Of a stretch of DNA of 15,301 nucleotides, positions 5,718-13,693 are shown one piece after another; the first letter of the stretch is position 1; each line of letters begins with the position of its first letter. Origin of the DNA: Candidatus Symbiothrix sp. (GTDB lineage: Bacteria; Bacteroidota; Bacteroidia; Bacteroidales; Azobacteroidaceae). The DNA is taken from the NCBI GenBank assembly GCA_031270525.1, contig JAISXN010000201.1, forward strand, positions 1 to 15,301, in the 5' to 3' direction. The notes beneath the pieces are model-generated. The model did not search any database. It saw only the letters and a list, made by a program, of their open reading frames with translations, and had not been told where the DNA came from. Made by a program: the position numbers and the translations under genes.

Positions 5718-8700
5718 ATGAACAAAAAACACAAAAGAAAACAATTATTGCCATGCAAATTATTAGCGGCAATTTTGGGACTGTACCTTTTGATAGGCGG
5801 AAATCCGGTTATGACTGTTTCTTCCTATGCAAAAAGTGCAATCACCGCTTCTGTTCAACAACAAACACTCGTAGCCGGCGGAGTCGTTGTTGATACTCAG
5901 AATGAACCCCTTGCAGGAGCTACCGTTATCGAAAAAGGAACGGTTAACGGAACAGTTACCGATCTCGACGGACAATTTTCGTTGAGAGTGCATCCCAATG
6001 CCACGATTGTAGTGTCTTATCTGGGATATGTAACACAGGAAGTGAAAGCCGGTGAAAACCTGAAAATCACATTGGCGGAAACGGCAAACACGCTTGAAGA
6101 TGTAGTGATAATCGGTTACGGCGTTCAGAAAAAGAAACTGGTTACCGGAGCTACGGTGCAGGTGAAAGGCGAAGACATCGCCAAGCTGAACACGCCGAGC
6201 ATTCTAGGCGCTTTGCAAAGTCAGGCGCCGGGCGTTGAAATCACGCAAACCAGCGGGTTTATCGGCGACGGTTTCAAGGTAAACATCCGCGGTTTAGGTA
6301 CCAATGGAACCAATACGCCACTCTATGTGGTGGATGGAGTGCCTAATGCCGGCATCGACGGTCTCAGTCCCAACGACATTGAATCTATTGATGTATTGAA
6401 AGATGCCGCTACGGCAGCTATTTATGGTGTACAAGCTGCTAACGGCGTTATTCTTGTTACTACGAAAAAAGGAAAGACTGGCAAGTATGAAGTAGCTTAC
6501 GACGGTTACTACGGCGTACAAAACCTCTACAAGATTCCGACTATCCTCAATGCACAGGAATACATGGCTATCCAGGACGAATCGCAGATTATCAACGGAT
6601 TGCCGGCGTTTAATTGGGCTAACTTTCTTCCGGCAGCCGATTTGACGGCCATCCAAAACGGAACTTGGACAGGTACCAACTGGTTAAAAGAAATTATAAA
6701 CAAAGATGCACCTGTACAAAGTCATTCGGTAAGTATTACCAGCGGAACGGAACGCACAAACACAGCCATGGGTGTAACTTATCTGAGTCAGGAAGCCACC
6801 ATGGGCGTACCAAGCGCTATGCCCAACCTCCAAAAAGTAAACTTCCGTTTGAATACCGAACAAGTGGTTTACAAACACCATGATTGGGATTTATTCAAAG
6901 TAGGCGAAACCCTGAATTATCGTTATCAAATTATGCACGGAACGGTGCCACGCGACGATATTTACTGGAACTCGGTTCATAATATGTTAATTATGAGCCC
7001 ATTGATGTATCCGTACAATGCCAACGGCGATTATTACATCCTTGCCGACCAGCAAGCAGACGGCTACAACTGGGACGTATCGAACAGCGCCAACAAGAAT
7101 CCGATTGCGTATATGGACTATACCGGCAATCAAAACACCAGCAAATCTTACGGACTGCAAGCATCTGCTTACGCCGAACTGCAACCGGTTAAAAATTTGA
7201 AATTCCGTTCGCAATTCGGCTACAATTTCAGCGCATCTTCCTACCGCGCCTATACGCCTGCCTATAATCCGTTATCATCCACCGTTTTGGGAGGAATCGA
7301 CCGCGTTACACAATCGCAAAGCACAGGACATTCATGGTCATTGGACAACACGCTGAATTATGTATTCGACCTCGAAGGCGGGCATAATTTTGATGTACTG
7401 CTCGGACAAAGCATTTACAAATCGGGTTATGGCGAAAGTATCAGCGGCGCAAACACCGAATCTTCTTTTACAGACTTTGAACATGCCTGGTTGAGCAATG
7501 TACCCGGAAAAACCGTAGCGTCATTAACCGGCAGTCCTTACGTAGAAAGCGCTTTATCCTCATTCTTTGGCAGAATCAATTATAACTATCGGGAAAAATA
7601 TCCGGTAAGCCTGATTATGCGCGCCGACGGGTCCTCGGTTTTTGCACGCGGCCATCGCTGGGGTTATTTCCCATCCGTATCAGCCGGTTGGGTAATCAGT
7701 AACGAAGATTTCTGGCGAGAAAACGCAAAAGCTATCGACTTTTTGAAACTGCGCCTGTCTTACGGGCAAAACGGGAATAGCAGGGTAACCGGCAATCAAC
7801 ATCTGGCGTTGATAACGACAAGTGGTACATTCGGTTATCCTTTCGGCAATTCGATGGGCGACCCCGCCGTAGCTTCCTATCCTATGCGCCTGATCAACCC
7901 CGACCTGAAATGGGAAACACAAACCATGATCAACTTTGGTATTGATACGCGTTTCCTGCACAACCGTTTGAGTTGGGAATTTGACGTTTATCAACGTAAA
8001 ACCGTGGATTGGTTGGTACTTCCGCCCATTCCCGTCTATTTGGGATCAGGCGCTGCTTATGCAAATGGCGGCGACGTGAAAAACACCGGCTTTGAATCCA
8101 TCTTCCGTTGGAACGACCACGCAGGCAAAGACTTTACTTACGGCGCCAACCTGTCGATAGGCTTCAACAAAAATGAAGTAACCAAAATTGCCAATGAGAA
8201 CGGATACATTAATGGATCGCCGGGTATCCTGTGGGGAACAGCGCCCGAAAGTTACCGCATGGAAGTAGGTCAACCGATAGGCTTCTTCTATGGCTACAAA
8301 ACGGCTGGCGTTTTCCAAAATCAGGCTGAAATAGACAACTACAAAGGACCGAAATTAGGTAACCCGGAACCGGGCGACCTGATTTGGATGAACAGCAACG
8401 GCGACGATGTTATTGACGAAAACGACCGTACAATGATTGGTAATCCACATCCGGATATGACTTTGGGCTTCTCGTTCAACGCGGGTTACAAAGGATTTGA
8501 CTTGTCGGTTACGACATACGGAGCCTTTGGACAGCAGATTATGAAATGCTACCGCGACTTTGTCTCATCGCCGCTCAATAACTACACGACCGATGTGTTT
8601 AACCGCTGGCACGGTGAAGGCACTTCCGACCGCTTCCCGAAGCTGGCAAGTTCGTCGAGTACAAATTACAGTTATATATCCGACATTTATGTGGAAGACG

Positions 8701-8942
8701 GCGATTATTTGAAAATAAAGAACATAACGCTGGGGTATGATTTCAAACGGCTGCTCCCTAAACTTCCGGTCAAACAACTGAAAATATATGTAACAGCTCA
8801 AAACCTGTTTACTTTTACCGGATATTCGGGTATGGACCCCGAAATCGGTTACAGCGCCGGCGAAACGTGGACGAAAGGAATTGACCTTGGATTTTATCCC
8901 AGCGCACGAACTTATATGGTAGGAGCGAATGTTAAATTTTAA
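5718..8942 (+). CDS. susC-like: SusC/RagA-family TonB-linked outer-membrane transporter
   Basis: 1074 residues. A long basic N-terminus (KKHKRK) and hydrophobic stretch (about 14-33) form the signal peptide, cut perhaps near residue 40. Residues 52-120 are a carboxypeptidase-regulatory-like beta-sandwich (VVVDTQNEPLAGATV, then GTVTDLDGQFSL and VVSYLGY). A TonB-box-like stretch LEDVVIIGYG lies at 126-135. The plug domain follows, with PLYVVDGVPN and the SusC signature IESIDVLKDAATAAIYG-QAANGVILVTTKKG. The rest is a 22-strand barrel ending in MVGANVKF, whose final Phe fits the BAM-recognised C-terminus. There is no STN domain, so it should not signal through an anti-sigma factor. The protein imports oligosaccharides at TonB's expense, capped by the SusD protein encoded 12 nt downstream. 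The family is certain; the ligand is inferred to be a GlcNAc-containing oligosaccharide from the GH18 and CE4 genes. Confidence 0.96.
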   Translation: MNKKHKRKQLLPCKLLAAILGLYLLIGGNPVMTVSSYAKSAITASVQQQTLVAGGVVVDTQNEPLAGATVIEKGTVNGTVTDLDGQFSLRVHPNATIVVSYLGYVTQEVKAGENLKITLAETANTLEDVVIIGYGVQKKKLVTGATVQVKGEDIAKLNTPSILGALQSQAPGVEITQTSGFIGDGFKVNIRGLGTNGTNTPLYVVDGVPNAGIDGLSPNDIESIDVLKDAATAAIYGVQAANGVILVTTKKGKTGKYEVAYDGYYGVQNLYKIPTILNAQEYMAIQDESQIINGLPAFNWANFLPAADLTAIQNGTWTGTNWLKEIINKDAPVQSHSVSITSGTERTNTAMGVTYLSQEATMGVPSAMPNLQKVNFRLNTEQVVYKHHDWDLFKVGETLNYRYQIMHGTVPRDDIYWNSVHNMLIMSPLMYPYNANGDYYILADQQADGYNWDVSNSANKNPIAYMDYTGNQNTSKSYGLQASAYAELQPVKNLKFRSQFGYNFSASSYRAYTPAYNPLSSTVLGGIDRVTQSQSTGHSWSLDNTLNYVFDLEGGHNFDVLLGQSIYKSGYGESISGANTESSFTDFEHAWLSNVPGKTVASLTGSPYVESALSSFFGRINYNYREKYPVSLIMRADGSSVFARGHRWGYFPSVSAGWVISNEDFWRENAKAIDFLKLRLSYGQNGNSRVTGNQHLALITTSGTFGYPFGNSMGDPAVASYPMRLINPDLKWETQTMINFGIDTRFLHNRLSWEFDVYQRKTVDWLVLPPIPVYLGSGAAYANGGDVKNTGFESIFRWNDHAGKDFTYGANLSIGFNKNEVTKIANENGYINGSPGILWGTAPESYRMEVGQPIGFFYGYKTAGVFQNQAEIDNYKGPKLGNPEPGDLIWMNSNGDDVIDENDRTMIGNPHPDMTLGFSFNAGYKGFDLSVTTYGAFGQQIMKCYRDFVSSPLNNYTTDVFNRWHGEGTSDRFPKLASSSSTNYSYISDIYVEDGDYLKIKNITLGYDFKRLLPKLPVKQLKIYVTAQNLFTFTGYSGMDPEIGYSAGETWTKGIDLGFYPSARTYMVGANVKF

Positions 8943-8954
8943 GAATAAGCAATC

Positions 8955-10775
8955 ATGAAAAAAATAGGAATATTATTATTTACAATCGCATTTTTGGTAA
9001 GTTGCGACGATTTTCTTGACACGAAAACGTTGACGACCAAATCAAGCGATAATTATCCGTCGACCTTGCAGGAGGCCAACGAAATGCTAACGGGAGTATA
9101 TGCGAAAATGCTCTTTGAAAGCCCCGAAACTTCATCACAGTTTTTCCTTGCCATGCTGGCAGGCGACGAAGGACTGGGCGGGAACCTGTCCGGTTCCGAC
9201 AACTGTGCAATGAATTTTCTACGATACAGAAACCCGGATTTCTTCCTTGGAGCTATGGACGGCACTTATTGGAATCCCGGTATCTGGCAACGCAGTTATC
9301 AACTGATTTTCCGCGCCAACAGCGCTTTACAGGCGTTTGAAAACTTCAAAGACTGGCCCGCCGAAGCGGAAAAAAACCGCCATTTAGGCGAAGCGTATTT
9401 TCTGCGAGCTTATGCCTACAATGAATTGGTACAGGTATTTGGCGGCGTGCCGTTGCGTGTGGGAACAGACATGGAAAAATTATCCCGCGCATCGGTGGAC
9501 GAAGTTTATGAACAGATTGCTTCCGACCTGAAAAACGCTATCGAACGGATGCCCGACAAAGCTTATCAAGGTGATGACCCGCTGGCCGGACATGCCACCA
9601 AATATGCGGCGGAAGCTATGATGGCGCGTGTGTTTCTGTTCTACACAGGCCGTTACGCGAAAACAGAGTTGCCGGGAGGCATTACCAAGCAGCAGGTAAT
9701 AACATGGATAGACGATTGCGTAAAGAACTCGGGACACCAATTAGTAAGCGACCAACGAAACCTGTGGGCTTACTCCAACGACGCTACCAATTACAACAGC
9801 GAAACATACAGTTACAAATATGCGGTAAACAACGGATTGCATTGGGAAGGCTTAAATTCGATAGAAACTGTTTTTGCCAACAAGCACAAATTGCAAGGCA
9901 ACGGATGGGACAATACCATGTACAGTAACACCTGCATAACCTATTTCTCGCCTTCGCACGACAATTCGAGTTTTGCGGAACGTTATCCTTTCGGGCAGGG
10001 CTGGGGAGCCGGACCTGTTTCGCCCGCTTTTGTCGACGAATGGAAAACATGGTCAACCTCACAAACCTATACCGGCGGAGTTACCGAAGACCCGCGCCTG
10101 ACCGGCTCTGTCTGGTCTTACAAGGCATTAGACCCGAATAACGGCAGCGTATTGATTGGCGACCGCAAGCTGAACGCCGACGAACCGGATTATACCGTGG
10201 CAAAACGTTACTACGAACAAACCGGATATCACCAAAAGAAATACATTGCCGTCAATTCCTACTACGATGGCGGTTTCAAACCTTTCGGCCCTCACATGTA
10301 TCCCAATGTTTCGGTTCCTTCCCCATCTCAAACCATCCATCAGATTCCCGATTTGATTCTGATACGTTTTGCCGATGTACTATTGATGCAATCGGAACTG
10401 AAAGAAGACGCTACCGGCTTGAATTTAGTACGAGCCCGCTCACACCTGGCTCCCGTGGCCTATTCGCTCGACGCTATCAAAAACGAACGGCGCTACGAGC
10501 TGGCTTTTGAAGCAATACGATGGTTCGATTTGCTCCGCTGGTCGGGTCCTTCGCTCGAAGATGCCGGTAATGCACTGAACAGACAAAACGGTTTTACCGT
10601 AATCAATGCCGCCGTAGTTACGCCTATGGTGCAATACGACTACAAAGCGCGTTTGAAAGCGACACAAGGTTATTGGTACATTCCTCAATCGGAAATCGAC
10701 CGTTCCAACGGTGCAATAGAACAAAATCCGGGTTGGGGCGCCGATGCGTTGTTTAAAGACTGGAATAATTTGTAA
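8955..10775 (+). CDS. susD-like: SusD/RagB-family surface glycan-binding lipoprotein
   Basis: 606 residues, at the long end of the family. Signal peptide 1-16 ends in a lipobox (FLVSC) with lipidated C17, followed by DDFLD, the acidic pattern associated with export to the cell surface in Bacteroidota. The N-terminal segment (EANEMLTGVYAKML) and the tetratricopeptide-like region with EAYFLRAYAYNELVQVFGGVPL are typical, and the C-terminal SusD signature NLVRARSHL...NERRYELAFEAIRWFDLLRW is very clear. It forms a lid over the SusC barrel encoded 12 nt upstream and binds the substrate at the outer face. It precedes the third lipoprotein gene by 22 nt, with which it is presumably co-transcribed. 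Which aromatic residues bind glycan cannot be told from sequence alone. Confidence 0.96.
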   Translation: MKKIGILLFTIAFLVSCDDFLDTKTLTTKSSDNYPSTLQEANEMLTGVYAKMLFESPETSSQFFLAMLAGDEGLGGNLSGSDNCAMNFLRYRNPDFFLGAMDGTYWNPGIWQRSYQLIFRANSALQAFENFKDWPAEAEKNRHLGEAYFLRAYAYNELVQVFGGVPLRVGTDMEKLSRASVDEVYEQIASDLKNAIERMPDKAYQGDDPLAGHATKYAAEAMMARVFLFYTGRYAKTELPGGITKQQVITWIDDCVKNSGHQLVSDQRNLWAYSNDATNYNSETYSYKYAVNNGLHWEGLNSIETVFANKHKLQGNGWDNTMYSNTCITYFSPSHDNSSFAERYPFGQGWGAGPVSPAFVDEWKTWSTSQTYTGGVTEDPRLTGSVWSYKALDPNNGSVLIGDRKLNADEPDYTVAKRYYEQTGYHQKKYIAVNSYYDGGFKPFGPHMYPNVSVPSPSQTIHQIPDLILIRFADVLLMQSELKEDATGLNLVRARSHLAPVAYSLDAIKNERRYELAFEAIRWFDLLRWSGPSLEDAGNALNRQNGFTVINAAVVTPMVQYDYKARLKATQGYWYIPQSEIDRSNGAIEQNPGWGADALFKDWNNL

Positions 10776-10797
10776 CAACTAAAAATATTCTATAATA

Positions 10798-11694
10798 ATG
10801 AAAACGAAATTATATATTTTCACAATAGCGCTGACATTACTCGGTATGGCCTGTGACCCTATTGAAGATAAAAGCCTGCGTGACGAATTTGCGAAGACCG
10901 GCACGCCGGTTACAAGCGCGGAACTGACAGCGGCGCTCTCGGTCACGCAACCTGTCCCCAATAACGACGACAAAGTGGAAGGCGACCAATATGTAGTAAT
11001 TAACAATGCCCGGAAAGACATCGCGGGCACATGGTTTGTCAATACGCCTACCGGCATAAAACAATACCATACTGACCACGATACGATTGTTTACGCAGCC
11101 AACGGCACGTATGATATTTATTTTGTAGGATTATCCGAAAAACAGGCCGTAACGTCGGAAACGTTTACCGTTACCGTTACCAACTGTTTCGACGAGTATA
11201 TGACCTTCCTCTCCGGAGCGAAAGACAAAGCCGACAAAACAGCAAAGAAAACATGGAAACTGCTCGACCACCCGCTGGCATTCTACAACGGCATGTACGG
11301 CGCATGGAAATACTACGACATGACGCCGGGACAAAGCAACTACCAGTCAGGAAACAGCGTACTGACAGCCGACGATTTCGGGAAATACATGGTTTTCGAA
11401 ATTGCCGGCAGCAAGTTGACCATCTACGACAAAAACGGCGCTGTTTTGAACACCGGCGGCTGGGGATTCAGTCATGAGGACCGGGGCGAACTGATAGCGG
11501 GCGAAGTAATATCTTCCATCCGGCTTATCGGCACTGAAAAAAGTTGGCAGGCATTCTCAGGTACAAGTACGCCGTATTATATCCTGAGCATAGACGCAGA
11601 TAATATGATTCTTTGCCTGCCGGGTACATACAACCGTACCGGCGATGATTGGGATTACGATGCAAGTTATTATTTCTTTACTGCGGTAGAATAG
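10798..11694 (+). CDS. Predicted surface glycan-binding lipoprotein (SGBP position)
   Basis: 298 residues. A signal peptide and lipobox (LLGMAC) give lipidated C19 followed by DPIED, again an acidic surface-export pattern. Residues about 40-130 look like a beta-sandwich resembling PKD/Ig-type modules, with DTIVYAANGTYDIYFVG at 95-111 and a closing strand TFTVTVTN. A second domain starts near 151 (KKTWKLLDHP), with many Trp, Tyr and Gly residues in alternating strand-like stretches; a lectin- or lipocalin-like beta fold is plausible but I do not recognise a named family. No catalytic motif is visible. Its place directly after susD, lipidation and aromatic content fit a SusE/F-like glycan-binding role. 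A strong terminator follows its stop codon. Surface lipoprotein is well supported; glycan binding is by position. Confidence 0.72.
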   Translation: MKTKLYIFTIALTLLGMACDPIEDKSLRDEFAKTGTPVTSAELTAALSVTQPVPNNDDKVEGDQYVVINNARKDIAGTWFVNTPTGIKQYHTDHDTIVYAANGTYDIYFVGLSEKQAVTSETFTVTVTNCFDEYMTFLSGAKDKADKTAKKTWKLLDHPLAFYNGMYGAWKYYDMTPGQSNYQSGNSVLTADDFGKYMVFEIAGSKLTIYDKNGAVLNTGGWGFSHEDRGELIAGEVISSIRLIGTEKSWQAFSGTSTPYYILSIDADNMILCLPGTYNRTGDDWDYDASYYFFTAVE

Positions 11695-11706
11695 TTACTA
11701 TTTCAC

Positions 11707-11747
11707 AAAACAGAGACGAGACATTACCGCTCTCGTTTCTGTTTTTT
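11707..11747 (+). terminator. Factor-independent terminator after the SGBP-like gene
   Basis: The arms AACAGAGACGAGA (11709-11721) and TCTCGTTTCTGTT (11731-11743) pair over 13 positions with one G-U, closing a 9-nt loop. The run of six T at 11742-11747 follows, with a short A-run on the 5' side. It begins 13 nt after the SGBP stop and ends 27 nt before the GH18 start. It should end or reduce transcription of susC-susD-SGBP before the enzyme genes. A near match to the -7 consensus, TATCTTTA at 11751-11758, comes just after but gives an implausibly short leader. Confidence 0.78.
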
Positions 11748-11774
11748 ATCTATCTTTACAAAAAAAACAAAATC

Positions 11775-12905
11775 ATGAAAAAACTTTTCTTTTATTTAAC
11801 AGCAATAGCTTTGCTGTTCACTGCCTGCGAGGGCGATGATTACCTCGCCGGTCAAAAAAGCGGAGGCTCCGGGGGCAAAGGCGAAATGCCCGAAGCAGTT
11901 AGCGGTCGTGTAGTTATAGCTTATGTAACTTACTACGGCAAAGCTATCCCCGATGCAAGTTATCTCACACATATCAATTATGCTTTCGCCGAGCCTTATA
12001 TGGAAAATGGAATTTACAAAGGCGTCGGATTACAAGGCAGTGAAAGCCGTTTCCAACAAATAGTCGATCTGAAAAAGAAGCATCCCAATCTGAAAATAGG
12101 TATCTCGTTTACCAACGCCAAAGAAGATTCGAGAGGCGGCTGTTTTTCCCAACTCGCCAAGAGCGCCGACTATCGCCGGGCTTTTGCCGAAGACTGCCGG
12201 GCTTTCCTTCAAAAATGGGGTATCGACGGAGTCGATATGGATTGGGAATTCCCCGGCCTTTCGTGGAGTGGCGATGCAAACGCTTACGACAGGGCTGTGG
12301 ATGTGCAAAACCACGTATTATTGATGATGCAACTGCGCGAAACATTGGGCAGCAGGTACCTGCTCACTTATGCCGGATACTGTTTCGATAAAACGGCGGT
12401 TGCCGGAGGTCACCAATATATCGACATAGCTGCCGTAGCGCCTTACGTAGATTTTGTAAACATCATGACCTACGATCTGGATGCCGGCGACGAAGGCGGC
12501 GACCATCAATCGGCGCTCGAATCCCCGAAAGCATATTCGGATTGCAAACGCGCCGTGCAAACCTATCTGAACGCCGGTATGCCGGCCAACAAGCTCGTGC
12601 TGGGTATTCCTTTCTACGGCCGTATTTCGTTCGGCGCCTCACCCCTGTCGATTAACTACAAAGACATCTTAAAACTTGACTCTCAATCCTATAAAATTGA
12701 TAATTGGGATGAGGCGGCTTCTGTGCCTTATGTCACCTACAACGGTAAATATTACTGTGGTTACGATAACGCCGAAAGTATTGCCGCCAAAGGCGAATGG
12801 CTGCTTAACACAGGTATGAAAGGCATGATGTTCTGGGATTATGACGGCGACGACGAATCCGGAACGCTTCGGAATGCTTGTTGGCAAGCAACAATGAAGA
12901 AATAA
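11775..12905 (+). CDS. GH18 chitinase-like surface lipoprotein
   Basis: I start it at ATG 11775 (376 residues) because MKKLFFYL...LFTAC is a complete lipoprotein signal peptide with C18, followed by EGDD as a surface-export pattern. The same frame is open back to 11649, but that would bury the signal peptide. A Gly/Ser/Lys linker (28-37) leads to the TIM barrel: VVIAYVTYYG is strand 1, KIGISF is the SxGG-like strand 3, and DGVDMDWEFPG at 151-161 is the GH18 DxxDxDxE motif with E158 the acid and D156 the assisting residue. MTYDLD (231-236, Y233) and MMFWDYDGDD (W354) are the expected later active-site elements. The WE after the motif and the terminal FWD favour a chitinase-type enzyme over an endo-beta-N-acetylglucosaminidase. 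The length, with no clear insertion domain, suggests an endo-acting enzyme with an open cleft. CE4 follows after 7 nt. Confidence 0.92.
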   Translation: MKKLFFYLTAIALLFTACEGDDYLAGQKSGGSGGKGEMPEAVSGRVVIAYVTYYGKAIPDASYLTHINYAFAEPYMENGIYKGVGLQGSESRFQQIVDLKKKHPNLKIGISFTNAKEDSRGGCFSQLAKSADYRRAFAEDCRAFLQKWGIDGVDMDWEFPGLSWSGDANAYDRAVDVQNHVLLMMQLRETLGSRYLLTYAGYCFDKTAVAGGHQYIDIAAVAPYVDFVNIMTYDLDAGDEGGDHQSALESPKAYSDCKRAVQTYLNAGMPANKLVLGIPFYGRISFGASPLSINYKDILKLDSQSYKIDNWDEAASVPYVTYNGKYYCGYDNAESIAAKGEWLLNTGMKGMMFWDYDGDDESGTLRNACWQATMKK

Positions 12906-12912
12906 ACAAACC

Positions 12913-13650
12913 ATGATACGGAAATTAATCGTACTGTCATTTCTGTTTATGAGCACCGTTTCATCGGTCGAAAAAGACAGCCGGGGCGCCACCGTCCGGA
13001 TAGACGCCGGCCGGAAAGTCGTCCGGCTGATTTTCTCGGCCGATGAAGCCTTTGAAGGCGCTCTTCCCATTCTTAAAACATTGGATAAACATCATGCGAA
13101 AGCCTCTTTTTTCCTGACAGGTAACTGCTTGCGGGAAAAGAAGTTTAAATCCATCATTCAAAAGATCATTCGTAAAGGACATTACATAGGCGGACATTCG
13201 GATAAACATTTACTCTACGCTTCGTGGGACGACAGGCAACAATCACTCGTAACGCCCGACAGCCTGATTGCCGATTTCCGTCAAAACATGGCCGAACTCG
13301 AAAAACACGGAATCGACCTTTCAAAAGTGCATTATTTCCTTCCACCTTACGAATATTACAACAAAGAAAACGTCCGGTTAATCGAATCGCTGGGGCAAAC
13401 GGTCATCAACTACACGCCGGGGTTACGGACAGCCGCCGATTATACCACGCCCGATATGCCTAACTACAAATCTTCGCAGGAATTAATTGAGCAACTCTAT
13501 GCATACGAAGCGGAAAAAGGACTAAACGGCAGCATCGTGCTTATTCATCCCGGTACGCAGGATAGCCGTACCGATAAACTATATCTTCGCTTGGACGAAA
13601 TTATCCGGCATCTGAAAGCAAAAGGCTACTCCTTTGAACGGTTATTATGA
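12913..13650 (+). CDS. Polysaccharide deacetylase (CE4/NodB-like) with altered motifs 1 and 3
   Basis: 245 residues. An N-terminal signal peptide (MIRKLIVLSFLFMSTVSS) without a Cys sends it to the periplasm. The NodB fold is recognisable: motif 1 (usually TFDD) reads FSADEAFEG at 41-49, with D44 aligned to one of the two Asp and Glu at 45; motif 2 is GGHSDKH at 93-99, giving H95 and H99 as metal ligands; motif 3 (usually RPPY) reads FLPPYEYYN at 142-150, with Leu for Arg; then AADYTTPDMP (174-183) and VLIHPG (209-214) with H212. The strand KASFFLTGN (63-71) is classical. CE4 enzymes remove N- or O-acetyl groups from GlcNAc or xylan. Seven nt after the GH18 gene, it probably deacetylates chitooligosaccharides before GH9 or MFS. 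Similar SADE-type proteins seem to be a Bacteroidota subgroup (from memory), so the variant need not be inactive. It is the last gene of the PUL. Confidence 0.83.
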   Translation: MIRKLIVLSFLFMSTVSSVEKDSRGATVRIDAGRKVVRLIFSADEAFEGALPILKTLDKHHAKASFFLTGNCLREKKFKSIIQKIIRKGHYIGGHSDKHLLYASWDDRQQSLVTPDSLIADFRQNMAELEKHGIDLSKVHYFLPPYEYYNKENVRLIESLGQTVINYTPGLRTAADYTTPDMPNYKSSQELIEQLYAYEAEKGLNGSIVLIHPGTQDSRTDKLYLRLDEIIRHLKAKGYSFERLL

Positions 13651-13661
13651 CAAATTTTTCA

Positions 13662-13669
13662 TATCTTTG
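13662..13669 (+). promoter_or_regulatory. -7 promoter element for the spoIID-like unit
   Basis: TATCTTTG is an exact TAnnTTTG match and identical to a very common Bacteroidota form. It lies in the 43-nt gap after the CE4 stop. TTTG at 13633-13636 is a possible -33 element but at a long spacing of 25 nt. Transcription from near 13676 leaves about 18 nt before the ATG at 13694 and would exclude the upstream in-frame ATG at 13634. Confidence 0.6.
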
Positions 13670-13693
13670 ACCTCTATTAAATCTATAAATACA

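Noticed and set aside
11751..11758. TATCTTTA as a promoter for GH18
   Set aside because: It is one base off the consensus, without a -33 partner, and would leave only about ten nt before the ATG.
11649..11774. Upstream extension of the GH18 gene to ATG 11649
   Set aside because: It overlaps the SGBP gene and the terminator hairpin, and would bury a perfect lipoprotein signal peptide that begins at 11775.
11775..12905. GH18 gene as an endo-beta-N-acetylglucosaminidase acting on N-glycans
   Set aside because: The DGVDMDWEFPG, MTYD and FWD features are chitinase-type; the locus also lacks mannosidase and other N-glycan-processing genes. It cannot be excluded completely without assay.
13634..13693. 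Upstream start of the SpoIID-like gene
   Set aside because: It overlaps the CE4 stop region and lies before the TATCTTTG element; the extra 20 residues are not a signal peptide.
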